DNA from: Flavobacterium sp.
GTDB taxonomy: Bacteria > Bacteroidota > Bacteroidia > Flavobacteriales > Flavobacteriaceae
Direction of reading: 5' to 3'
Assembly (NCBI GenBank): GCA_012032075.1
Contig: JAAURU010000178.1
Coordinates: 1 to 7,384, forward strand
DNA length: 7,384 nt
Below, piece after piece: positions 1-6,568 of this stretch. A model generated the notes under the pieces. It was not told the DNA's origin, ran no database searches, and saw only the letters and a program-made list of their open reading frames with translations. Each line of letters opens with the position of its first letter. Within the stretch, counting starts at the first letter, position 1. The position numbers and the translations under genes were made by a program.

Positions 1-511
1 CTGCATAGACCATACAATTCTTAGTAAATGGCACAGCTAACATTAATTTGGCAAATAAACCAAAGTCTGTAAGGTCAACAAGAATTGACTGAAAAAAGGA
101 ACGAATTCTTTCATAATTTTTTTTACATCACTATCCGAGAGCTTAACATTTTCAGCACTTTCCAAAAAATTTCTTCAAGAAAGAGAAGCGACCAAGGATG
201 CTATTGCCATTCAGCAAGAAAAAGAGCGGATAATGAAAATTACAATCTTCTAAAGCTATTTCTTCATTAGATGTCAGAATGTTTGCTAGTTGATTACCTA
301 ATTCATTCAAGATACCAGTACCCCTTTCAGTTATTGTTTTAAGTCCAGTTGATATTGGACGATTTAAAATAGGATTTGTTATTATTATATTCATTTTATC
401 ACCATCACGAATAGATGTTCGTTTTTTAATATAATTTATCGATTCATTAAGTATATCATTAACTTTATTGATATTAATATTTGGACTTATTTGTATTTTA
501 TAGTCTATCAT
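1..511 (-). CDS. Unrecognised protein, C-terminus cut by window edge, two frameshifts
   Basis: I do not recognise this protein. It starts at ATG 511 (MIDYKIQISPN) and reads openly to about 165, where the frame closes at 152. Removing one base from the A6 run at 164-169 continues the frame as FLESAENVKLSDSDVKK. Adding one base to the T8 run at 117-124 then opens the third frame (ERIRSFFQSILVDLTDFGLF) to the window edge. The corrected fragment is about 170 residues and still incomplete. It looks soluble: a polar N-terminal half with an IIITNPILNRPIS segment near residue 45, then a more hydrophobic end. No signal peptide or catalytic motif is evident. It is divergent from the redox operon at 576, across a 64-nt gap. 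That this frame is coding is inferred from its long open run and from both breaks falling in homopolymers. The function is unknown. Confidence 0.5.
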
Positions 512-575
512 CCAAGTGTTAAATTTTTATTAAATTACAGTAAAGTATATTTAGAATGACTAATTTTAAATTGTT

Positions 576-1091
576 ATGAGAAAAATTATAGTATTTAGTC
601 TTTTGGTTTGTTCGTTTTCATTTGCTCAAGTAAAAATTGCACCTTTAAACGTTTATGAAAAAGGGAAAGTAAAAGTATCCTCTTATAATTATAAAGGATT
701 AGCTTCTTTTATAAATCAAAAAGATGATACTGTTTATGTCATAAATTTCTGGGCAACATGGTGTGCACCTTGTATAAAAGAGTTGCCTTATTTTGAGGAA
801 ATAGGAAAGAATTATAAAGATAAGAATGTAAAAGTAATTTTAGTGAGTTTGGATTTCCCAAAGAAAGTAAAATCTAGTTTAATTCCTTTTATAGAGCGAA
901 AGAAATTGACTTCAGAAGTGATTCATTTAGATGATCCAGATGCTAATAGTTGGATTGAAAAAGTTGATAAGAGTTGGAGTGGAGCTATTCCAGCAACAGT
1001 AATATATAGAAATGATGATGTTTATTTTTATGAACAATCTTTTACTTATGACGAACTTGAAACGGAACTTTTAAAAATAATAAACAAATAA
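576..1091 (+). CDS. Exported TlpA-like thioredoxin-fold disulfide oxidoreductase
   Basis: A 171-residue thioredoxin-fold protein, probably acting as a thiol-disulfide reductase in the periplasm. Residues 1-17 form a typical signal peptide: basic MRKK-like start (MRKI), a hydrophobic core and a probable cleavage after SFSFA-17. The redox site is W62-C63-A64-P65-C66 within the FWATWCAPC context of TlpA/ResA proteins. The cis-proline loop is A137-I138-P139-A140-T141. TlpA-like proteins of this kind reduce exported cysteines, for example in cytochrome c maturation, but the substrate here cannot be read from the sequence. It is the first gene of a three-gene redox operon, with only 9 nt to the next start. 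Upstream, TATATTTA (546-553) and TAATTTTA (561-568) are 7/8 matches to the Bacteroidota -7 box, but neither has a matching -33 TTG. No frameshift is seen. Confidence 0.9.
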   Translation: MRKIIVFSLLVCSFSFAQVKIAPLNVYEKGKVKVSSYNYKGLASFINQKDDTVYVINFWATWCAPCIKELPYFEEIGKNYKDKNVKVILVSLDFPKKVKSSLIPFIERKKLTSEVIHLDDPDANSWIEKVDKSWSGAIPATVIYRNDDVYFYEQSFTYDELETELLKIINK

Positions 1092-1100
1092 ATAAATAGT

Positions 1101-1715
1101 ATGAAAGCATTAAAAATTGTATTAAGCGTTTTAGTATTTGGACTTTTAAGTGCATTTACAATTAATGAAGTAACTACTTCTGGTTATGAAGTAGGAGATA
1201 AGGCGACTGACTTTAAATTGAAAAATATAGACGATAAACAAGTTTCTTTGAGTGATTATAAGGCTACAAAAGGTTTTATTGTAGTTTTTACTTGTAATCA
1301 TTGTCCGTTTGCGATTGCTTATGAAGATAGGATAATTGCATTGGATAAAAAATATAAAAAATTAGGCTATCCTGTAATTGCTATTAATCCGAACAATCCT
1401 GAAGTTCAAGAAAAAGATAGTTTTGAATTAATGAAAGTGAGAGCGAAAGAAAAAGGATTTACTTTTCCTTATTTGTTTGATGAAGGTCAGAAAATTTATC
1501 CGCAATATGGAGCTACAAAAACACCACATGTTTATATTTTACAGAAAACTAAAGAAGGTAATATTGTGAAATACATTGGAGCGATTGATGATAATCATTC
1601 CGATGAAAGTGCAGTTAAGGTTAAATATGTTGAAAATGCTGTTGATGCTTTATTAAAAAACAAAGAAGTTTCAGTAAAAATGACAAAAGCTATTGGATGT
1701 TCTATAAAAGCATAG
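1101..1715 (+). CDS. Thioredoxin/peroxiredoxin-like exported protein (AhpC/TSA type, CNHC motif)
   Basis: A 204-residue protein with an N-terminal signal peptide at residues 1 to about 19 (MKALKIVLSVLVFGLLSAFT), followed by an AhpC/TSA-like thioredoxin domain starting at YEVGDKATDFKL. The redox motif is T64-C65-N66-H67-C68-P69, at the usual position after the first long beta strand (GFIVVFT). The cis-Pro loop is T141-P142-H143. The C-terminus TKAIGCSIKA has a third cysteine (C200), a tail I associate with this family in Bacteroidota that could act as a resolving or regulatory thiol. The CxxC favours a thiol-disulfide role over a peroxidase, which would have one peroxidatic Cys in a TxxC motif. 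It lies between the TlpA-like gene and the rhodanese in one transcription unit, and is probably exported like its neighbour. The exact substrate is unknown. Confidence 0.88.
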   Translation: MKALKIVLSVLVFGLLSAFTINEVTTSGYEVGDKATDFKLKNIDDKQVSLSDYKATKGFIVVFTCNHCPFAIAYEDRIIALDKKYKKLGYPVIAINPNNPEVQEKDSFELMKVRAKEKGFTFPYLFDEGQKIYPQYGATKTPHVYILQKTKEGNIVKYIGAIDDNHSDESAVKVKYVENAVDALLKNKEVSVKMTKAIGCSIKA

Positions 1716-1740
1716 TATTTTTGGAACAAAATTATAGCAA

Positions 1741-2046
1741 ATGAATTTAGAGCAACAACAATGGTGGAGTCAGTTTTTGACTGATGAAAAAGGTGTTATC
1801 CTTGATGTAAGAACCGAAGATGAGTTTAATAGTGGAAAGATTCCTGGAGCAATTAATATAGATATTTTTAAAGGTCAAGGCTTCATTTATGCCTTAGAAG
1901 AATTAGATAAAACTAAAAATTATTATGTGTATTGTGCAGCAGGTTCAAGAAGTGCGAATGCTTGTAATATAATGAGAGAACTAGAATTCGAGAATGCTTA
2001 TAACTTAATTGGAGGCATTTCATCTTGGGAAGGACCTGTTGAATAA
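1741..2046 (+). CDS. Single-domain rhodanese-like sulfurtransferase
   Basis: A 101-residue protein made of one rhodanese domain and nothing else, with no signal peptide, so probably cytoplasmic. The family markers are VILDVRTEDEF (residues 19-29), the HIPGAINI-like segment K33-I34-P35-G36-A37-I38-N39-I40, and the active-site loop C65-A-A-G-S-R70-S71 with the persulfide-forming Cys65. The C-terminal motif GGISSWEGP (91-99) is the usual rhodanese ending. Six-residue active-site loops of this type are typical of sulfurtransferases handling thiosulfate or persulfides rather than phosphatases. It starts 25 nt after the CNHC thioredoxin-like gene, is the last gene of the operon, and is followed 20 nt later by a strong terminator. 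Its pairing with two thiol-redox proteins suggests sulfane-sulfur or thiol homeostasis, which is inference. Confidence 0.92.
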   Translation: MNLEQQQWWSQFLTDEKGVILDVRTEDEFNSGKIPGAINIDIFKGQGFIYALEELDKTKNYYVYCAAGSRSANACNIMRELEFENAYNLIGGISSWEGPVE

Positions 2047-2066
2047 TTGTTTTTAAAACTTATATT

Positions 2067-2100
2067 AAAAAATCCGTTTAGCTAACTAAACGGATTTTTT
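2067..2100. terminator. Bidirectional intrinsic terminator between rhodanese and lpdA
   Basis: A perfect 15-bp inverted repeat: AAAAAATCCGTTTAG at 2067-2081, loop CTAA, and its exact complement at 2086-2100. The A-run on one side and T-run on the other make it work as a hairpin plus U-tract on both strands. It lies between the convergent rhodanese (stop 2046) and lpdA (stop 2133), where a shared terminator is expected. Confidence 0.93.
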
Positions 2101-2132
2101 GTATTTCTAATTTCATTTTTCTAGTTTCTAAC
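2101..2132 (-). repeat. Heptamer array directly after lpdA stop
   Basis: Read on the minus strand, the bases right after the lpdA TAA fall into four consecutive 7-mers: GTTAGAA (2126-2132), ACTAGAA (2119-2125), AAATGAA (2112-2118) and ATTAGAA (2105-2111). After four more bases comes the terminator hairpin. The pattern NNNWGAA has a strict 7-bp phase, and the unit GTTAGAA recurs behind truA. Confidence 0.6.
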
Positions 2133-3519
2133 TTACAAATGAATCACTTCTCCATAAGCATCAGCAACAGCTTCCATAACTGCTTCACTCATTGTTGGGT
2201 GTGGATGTACTGCTTTTAGTATTTCGTGACCTGTAGTTTCTAGTTTACGTGCTACAACTGCTTCTGCAATCATATCTGTTACACCAGCACCAATCATGTG
2301 ACAACCTAACCATTCTCCATATTTTGCATCGAAAATTACTTTTACAAAACCATCAGGTGTTCCACTAGCCTTTGCTTTTCCAGAAGCTGAGAATGGGAAT
2401 TTTCCTATTTTTAATTCATATCCTTTTTCTTTGGCTTGTTTTTCGGTCATACCAACAGATGCAATTTCTGGAGTTGCGTAAGTACAACCTGGAATATTTC
2501 CATAATCTAATGATTCCACATGTAAACCAGCTATCTTTTCTACACATAAAATCCCTTCAGCAGAAGCAACGTGAGCTAGAGCTTGCCCTGGAGTAACATC
2601 ACCAATGGCATAATAACCAGGAACATTTGTTTGGTAGAAATCATTTACTAAAATTTTATCTCTATCAGTTGCAATACCTGTTTCTTCTAAACCTATTTTT
2701 TCAATATTGGTTTTAATTCCAACAGCAGATAATAAAATATCAGCTTCTAAAACTTCTTCTCCTTTTGCTGTTTTTACAAATGCTTTAACTCCATTTCCTG
2801 AAGTATCGATTCGTTCCACAGAAGAATTAGTCATTATAGTTATTCCCGCTTTCTTCAGAGAACGCTCAAATTGTTTTGAGATATCTTCATCTTCCACTGG
2901 AACTACATTTGGCATAAACTCAACAATAGTAACTTCTGTTCCCATTGCGTTGTAAAAATGAGCAAATTCAACACCTATTGCTCCAGAACCAACAACAATC
3001 ATTTTCTTTGGTTGTTCTGGTAGCGTCATTGCTTGTCTATATCCAATTACTTTTTTACCATCTTGCGGTAAATTTGGCAATTCACGAGAACGAGCTCCAG
3101 TAGCTATAATTATGTTATCAGCAGTATATTCAGTTACCTTTCCGTCTTCTGCTGTAACATCAATTTTTTTCCTGGTTTCAGTTTTCCAAAACCAAAGATA
3201 ACATCAATCTTATTTTTTTCATTAGGAATTGAACACCTTTGCTCATTCCTTCTGCAACATCTCTAGAACGTTTTACTACTGCATTGAAATCTTTGTCAAA
3301 TTCTTTTACCACTAAACCATAATCTGATGCATGTTTTAAGTAATCAAATACTTGTGCCGATTTTAACAAAGCTTTCGTTGGAATACATCCCCAATTTAAA
3401 CAAATTCCTCCTAAACTTTCTTTTTCAACAACAGCTACTTTAAAGCCTAATTGGGAAGCTCTAATTGCAGTTACATATCCACCAGGACCACTTCCTAAAA
3501 CGATGATGTCGTATTTCAT
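2133..3519 (-). CDS. lpdA: Dihydrolipoyl dehydrogenase (E3), two apparent frameshifts
   Basis: The FAD-dependent E3 subunit of 2-oxoacid dehydrogenase complexes (pyruvate, 2-oxoglutarate, branched-chain) and of glycine cleavage. It reoxidises dihydrolipoamide and reduces NAD+ in the cytoplasm. The start is ATG 3519 (MKYDIIVLGSGPGGYV) with the FAD motif G9-x-G11-x-x-G14. The redox disulfide is C40-L-N-W-G-C45. The NAD motif GSGAIG lies at corrected residues 178-183, and the catalytic His-Glu pair is H441-P-T-M-S-E446 near the C-terminus. The frame breaks at two T7 runs, 3213-3219 and 3164-3170. Adding one base to each restores KKNKIDVIFGFGKLKPGKK and then IDVTAEDGKVTEYTADNIIIATGARSRELPNL, giving 462 residues, the usual length. 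Between the two runs the protein is open only in the intermediate frame. As the gene is central and complete otherwise, sequencing error is the likely cause. A candidate promoter lies at 3622-3651. No E1 or E2 gene is nearby. Confidence 0.95.
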
Positions 3520-3621
3520 TTTTGTGCGTTTATTTATTATTGTTAAAAATGCAGTAGCAAATGCTCATGTCATTTTTTGATTTTTATATTTTTAAAAAAA
3601 GTATTGTTTTTTTACTGTTTG

Positions 3622-3651
3622 CGAATTTAAGGAATTATTTTCAAAAATCAA
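3622..3651 (-). promoter_or_regulatory. Candidate Bacteroidota-type promoter for lpdA
   Basis: On the minus strand, TTG (3649-3651) is followed by a 19-nt spacer and TAAATTCG (3622-3629), a 7/8 match to TAnnTTTG. The implied 5' leader before ATG 3519 is about 100 nt. The TTG belongs to the TTGA array that fills the upstream spacer, so several alternative -33 elements exist. Confidence 0.35.
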
Positions 3652-3713
3652 TTTCAAATTAAATTTCAAATTAAATTTCAAAAATCAACTTCAAAAATCA
3701 ATTTCAAATTAAA
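3640..3713 (-). repeat. TTGA-rich hexamer-like array upstream of lpdA
   Basis: On the minus strand this spacer is a chain of TTGA words spaced 6, 7 or 12 nt apart, for example TTGAAA, TTGATTT, TTGAAG and TTGAAATTTAAT twice in tandem. It contains an exact 24-bp direct repeat (3640-3663 and 3690-3713) and, on the plus strand, two adjacent copies of TTTCAAATTAAA (3652-3675). It ends just before the candidate lpdA -7 box. No open frame of interest is present in the 3520-3761 gap. Confidence 0.65.
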
Positions 3714-3755
3714 AATTAACTTATAAACCAAAACTCACAACAGACAACAGATAAC
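3714..3755 (-). repeat. GTT-heptamer array after the ABC transporter stop
   Basis: Six nucleotides after the ABC gene stop (3762-3764), the minus strand reads as heptamers in phase: GTTATCT (3749-3755), GTTGTCT (3742-3748), GTTGTGA (3735-3741), GTTTTGG (3728-3734), TTTATAA (3721-3727) and GTTAATT (3714-3720). Five of the six units begin with GTT. It then merges into the TTGA array in front of lpdA. Confidence 0.6.
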
Positions 3756-3761
3756 TGTTAA

Positions 3762-5510
3762 TTAAACTTCAACTGCAAACTGTGAATCATATAATTTTTT
3801 ATAATAGCCATTTTCAAGATTTAATAATTCAGTATGTGTTCCTACTTCAACTATTTCACCCTTATCCATTACAATAATTTTGTCTGCTTTCATAATGGTT
3901 GCTAAACGGTGTGCAATGACTATAGAGGTTCTTCCTTTTGTTATTTTTTCTGTAGCATTTTGTATTAATTCTTCAGAGTAACTATCAATGGATGAAGTAG
4001 CTTCGTCTAAAATTAGAATGCTTGGATTACTTACATAAGCTCTAAGAAAGGCAATCAATTGTCTTTGACCTGATGAAAGCATAACACCTCTTTCTTTTAC
4101 ATTATAATCGAAACCATTTGGTAAACTCAAAATAAATTCTTCAACTCCTATTTTTTTAGCTGCTTCAATTACTTCTTCTCTACTAATAGATATATTATAT
4201 AAAGTAATATTGTTGTAAATAGTATCTGCAAATAAAAACACATCTTGTAATACAACTGCAATTTGTTTTCTTAAACTGTCAATTGTATATTCTTTAATAT
4301 TAGTGTTATCGATACATATTGTTCCTGAGTCAATTTCGTAAAAGCGATTCAGTAAATTAATAATAGTAGATTTTCCAGCACCAGTACTTCCTACAATAGC
4401 AATGGTTTCCCCAGATTTTACTTCGAGATTAATTCCTTTTAAAACTTCTTCTCCTTTTAGATAACTAAAACGAACATCCTTAAATGAAATATTTCCATTA
4501 AAATGTGAAGCAACAGTATTTCCTACATTTTGAATTTGGCTATCAGTTTCTAAAATTTCAAAAACACGTTCTGCAGCGATTATGCCCATTTGCATTACAT
4601 TAAACTTATCAGCAATTTGACGTAACGGATTGAATAACATTGTAATTAACATGGTGTAAGCGAATAAGTCACCAAAAGTTGTTGCAGTATCACCATTTAA
4701 TATAGTATTTCCACCATACCAAACAATAGCTCCAAGTGTTATAGAAGAAAGAATATCGGCAATAGGGAAGAAGATAGAGTTGTATAGAATGTTTTTTAAC
4801 CAAGCTTTATTATGCTTATTGTTAATCTCTTTGAATTTTTCGTACTCTATTTTTTCACGATTGAAGAGTTGGACAATCTTCATTCCTGTTAATCGTTCTT
4901 GAACAAATGTATTAAGGTTTGAAATTTCGTTTCGTACTTCATTAAAAGCGACTTTCATTTTCTTTTGAAAAATATTAGTAGCATATATTAGTATTGGCAT
5001 AGCCAAAAGAACAATTAATGTAAGTTTCCAATTCATATAAATCATGATTCCAAGAATAACTACCATTTCAATAAATCACTCACAATCATGAATAATCCTT
5101 GACTGAAAATACTGGCAATTGATTCAATATCAGAAACAGTTCGAGTAACCAATTTTCCCACAGGTTCATTGTCAAAATATTTCATTTTAAAGGAAGTGAT
5201 GTGTTTGAAAAGTTTATCTCTTATATCTTTTATAATATCTTGACCCAACCAGTTTGCCCAATACGTAAAGTAAAACTGTGATAATACTTCTAAAATAAGC
5301 ACTACACTCATTGCTATAATGTAATATAGTAAACCAAGCGAATCGTGATTTTTCAAATAATCGTCCACTGTTTGTTTTTAATAAGTATGGTCTAGCAGCA
5401 GCAAAAACAGATAATAAAATTGCCCAAACTATTACCCAATAGTATCTACTTCTGTAAGGCTTTGCATAATGCATTACTTTTTTTAATGATTTGGACTTTA
5501 TAGTACTCAT
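3762..5510 (-). CDS. MsbA-like ABC exporter (permease fused to ATPase), two apparent frameshifts
   Basis: A half-size ABC exporter that would dimerise in the inner membrane and export a lipid, drug or other hydrophobic substrate. It starts at ATG 5510 (MSTIKSKSLKKVMHYAKPYR). One base too many in the T5 run at 5375-5379 breaks the frame; removing it gives RPYLLKQTVDDYLKNHD. One base too few at 5066-5068 breaks it again; adding it gives SDLLKMVVILGIMIY. The corrected protein has 582 residues, normal for the family. Six hydrophobic helices lie at about 23-44, 58-84, 138-159, 166-181, 246-268 and 282-294. The ATPase shows Walker A GSTGAGKS (374-381), Q-loop Q422, signature LSSGQ (478-482), Walker B ILILDE (498-503) and H-loop H534. 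All catalytic residues are present. It lies between truA and lpdA on the same strand, with separate spacers on both sides. The substrate cannot be told from sequence alone. Confidence 0.93.
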
Positions 5511-5527
5511 TTATTTTTTTATTTCAA

Positions 5528-5558
5528 CAATTTTATTTCAATTTCAAAAAAATCTCAA
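5528..5558 (-). promoter_or_regulatory. Weak candidate promoter for the ABC exporter
   Basis: On the minus strand, TTG (5556-5558), a 20-nt spacer and TAAAATTG (5528-5535; 7/8 to TAnnTTTG) lie 17 nt before ATG 5510. The spacer holds two more TTGA words. The AT-rich background makes chance matches likely. Confidence 0.3.
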
Positions 5559-5574
5559 TATTTTTTCTTTTCAT

Positions 5575-5595
5575 CCGTTGGCTAAAGCAAAACGG
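5575..5595. repeat. Imperfect palindrome in the truA-ABC spacer
   Basis: CCGTTGGCTAAAGC followed by AAAACGG is close to a perfect palindrome: CCGTTGGCT would pair with AGCCAACGG, but the right arm carries one extra base and one change. Neither strand has a U-tract after the hairpin, so it is a poor terminator. It could be a decayed interspersed palindromic repeat. I have an unverified memory of similar GGCTAAAGCC palindromes between flavobacterial genes. Confidence 0.4.
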
Positions 5596-5606
5596 CAATG
5601 AACTAT

Positions 5607-5669
5607 TTAATTCTAAAAACTTCTAACATAAAACATCCAACTTCCATCTTCCTTCCTCGTACCTCGTAC
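5607..5669 (-). repeat. Nine-unit heptamer array after truA stop
   Basis: On the minus strand, three bases after the truA stop, nine consecutive 7-mers each begin with G. They start with GTACGAG twice (5663-5669 and 5656-5662), then GAAGGAA (5649-5655), GATGGAA (5642-5648), GTTGGAT (5635-5641), GTTTTAT, GTTAGAA (5621-5627), GTTTTTA and GAATTAA (5607-5613). The same phase can be extended back through the stop codon into the last codons of truA. There is no open reading frame of note here. Confidence 0.7.
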
Positions 5670-5672
5670 TTC

Positions 5673-6416
5673 TTATATCGTATTTATGTAAGGGTATTCA
5701 ACATTTACCAAATACAAGCCATGTGCTGGAACTGAAAAACCTGCTTCGTTTCTGTTTTTACTTTCAATTATTTTTCTGAAATCATCAATGGTTATTTTAC
5801 CAATTCCAATGTTTATCATAGTGCCAACAATTGCTCTTACCATGTTTCTTAAAAAACGATCTGCAGTAATGGTGAAAATTAGTTGATTTCCTTCTTGTTT
5901 CCAAAAAGCAGTTGTTATTTTACAGTTAAAAGTATGAACATCGGTATGAACTTTGGAAAAACATTCAAAATCTATGTACTGAAATAACAGTTCACAAGCT
6001 TTATTCATTTTTTTAATATCCAAGTTTTTGTGGTAATACCAACTTCCTTGGTTTTGAAAAGCATTTTTATAAGTATGAATGTAATATTCGTATGTGCGAC
6101 TTTTTGCATCAAAACGAGCATGTGCTTCATTCGAAACCTTTATGAAACTGTAAATAACAATATCTTCTGGTAAGAATGAATTCATTTTTTTTGTCCAATA
6201 ATCAGAATCAATTTCACCTTCATAATCAAAATGCGCATACATTTTTTTGGCATGAACACCACTATCCGTTCTGCCAGCACCTACAATTTCAATTTTCTCT
6301 TTTAATAGTAAACTTAGTGCTTTTTCAAAAGTTTCTTGTATGGAAATAGCATTGGGTTGCACCTGAAATCCAAAGTAATTCTTTCCGTTGTATGCAAATT
6401 CTATAAAGTATCTCAA
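5673..6416 (-). CDS. truA: tRNA pseudouridine(38-40) synthase TruA, TTG start
   Basis: Isomerises uridine to pseudouridine at positions 38-40 of the tRNA anticodon arm, in the cytoplasm. The chosen start is TTG 6416, giving MRYFIEFAYNGKNYFGFQ, the usual TruA beginning, and 247 residues. The catalytic Asp is D51 in G48-R49-T50-D51-S52-G53-V54-H55. Other family motifs are HARFDA (99-104), RTYEYY (107-112) and RFLRNMVR (187-194). A longer frame opens at ATG 6536, but its extra 40 residues are a hydrophobic stretch encoded by the repeat array and by the promoter itself (6441-6470), so it cannot be the start. No frameshift is seen. truA is divergent from the metallophosphoesterase and upstream of the ABC gene on the same strand, 162 nt away. 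Confidence 0.94.
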   Translation of the reverse strand: MRYFIEFAYNGKNYFGFQVQPNAISIQETFEKALSLLLKEKIEIVGAGRTDSGVHAKKMYAHFDYEGEIDSDYWTKKMNSFLPEDIVIYSFIKVSNEAHARFDAKSRTYEYYIHTYKNAFQNQGSWYYHKNLDIKKMNKACELLFQYIDFECFSKVHTDVHTFNCKITTAFWKQEGNQLIFTITADRFLRNMVRAIVGTMINIGIGKITIDDFRKIIESKNRNEAGFSVPAHGLYLVNVEYPYINTI

Positions 6417-6440
6417 GGTAAGTTTATTTTTTAAAAGAGG

Positions 6441-6470
6441 CAAAGTTACGAAAATCAATAGCAATGTCAA
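6441..6470 (-). promoter_or_regulatory. Bacteroidota-type promoter of truA
   Basis: On the minus strand, TTG (6468-6470), exactly 19 nt, then TAACTTTG (6441-6448), a full match to TAnnTTTG. This places the transcript start near 6434-6437, about 20 nt before the TTG start codon at 6416. It rules out translation from ATG 6536. The -33 TTG is one unit of the TTGANN hexamer array. Confidence 0.7.
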
Positions 6471-6494
6471 TATCAAGTTCAATATCAATTTCAA
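6453..6494 (-). repeat. TTGANN hexamer array overlapping the truA promoter
   Basis: Seven consecutive hexamers in strict phase on the minus strand: TTGAAA (6489-6494), TTGATA (6483-6488), TTGAAC (6477-6482), TTGATA (6471-6476), TTGACA (6465-6470), TTGCTA (6459-6464) and TTGATT (6453-6458). The fifth unit provides the -33 TTG of the truA promoter. Confidence 0.75.
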
Positions 6495-6499
6495 ACTTA

Positions 6500-6534
6500 G
6501 ATAAACGAATAACTGACAACAGAAAACTGACAAC
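6500..6534 (-). repeat. GTT-heptamer array upstream of the truA hexamer array
   Basis: Five heptamers in phase on the minus strand: GTTGTCA (6528-6534), GTTTTCT (6521-6527), GTTGTCA (6514-6520), GTTATTC (6507-6513) and GTTTATC (6500-6506). They resemble those behind the ABC gene (GTTGTCT). Unlike the other heptamer arrays, this one does not follow a stop codon on its own strand. Confidence 0.65.
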
Positions 6535-6556
6535 AAAAATTTTCAAAATAAAAACC

Positions 6557-6564
6557 TAATTTTG
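6557..6564 (+). promoter_or_regulatory. -7 box of the metallophosphoesterase, near-leaderless
   Basis: TAATTTTG matches TAnnTTTG fully and ends only 4 nt before ATG 6569. Transcription would begin at or within a few bases of the start codon, implying a leaderless or near-leaderless mRNA. No TTG is found at the expected -33 distance, which lowers confidence. Confidence 0.5.
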
Positions 6565-6568
6565 CCAC

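Noticed and set aside
85..270. Plus-strand open frame of 61 codons
   Set aside because: It lies opposite the better-supported minus-strand gene, has no family features, and its product is rich in residues expected from reading antisense AT-rich DNA.
546..568. Promoter of the redox operon (TATATTTA or TAATTTTA)
   Set aside because: Each differs from the -7 consensus and neither has TTG at the correct distance, so neither is listed as a feature.
2372..2955. Two plus-strand open frames (2372-2596 and 2707-2955)
   Set aside because: Both are antisense to the well-conserved lpdA coding sequence and show no recognisable domain.
3164..3219. Programmed ribosomal frameshifting in lpdA
   Set aside because: Two separate same-direction shifts at T7 runs would be needed to make one essential enzyme, with no stimulatory structure seen. 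Similar indels in unrelated neighbours favour sequencing error.
3746..3759. Hairpin AACAG-ATAA-CTGTT as terminator of the ABC gene
   Set aside because: The stem is only five base pairs with no U-tract directly after it; it is better explained by the heptamer array.
3500..3761. Possible CRISPR array from the many short repeats
   Set aside because: Units are 6-12 bp, degenerate and contiguous. There are no 25-40 bp repeats with unique spacers and no cas genes.
5575..5595. Intrinsic terminator for truA
   Set aside because: The stem is imperfect and no U-tract follows on the minus strand (A-rich instead).
6417..6536. N-terminal membrane anchor on TruA
   Set aside because: The hydrophobic extension comes from translating the repeat array and promoter; TruA proteins begin at RYFIEFAYNG.
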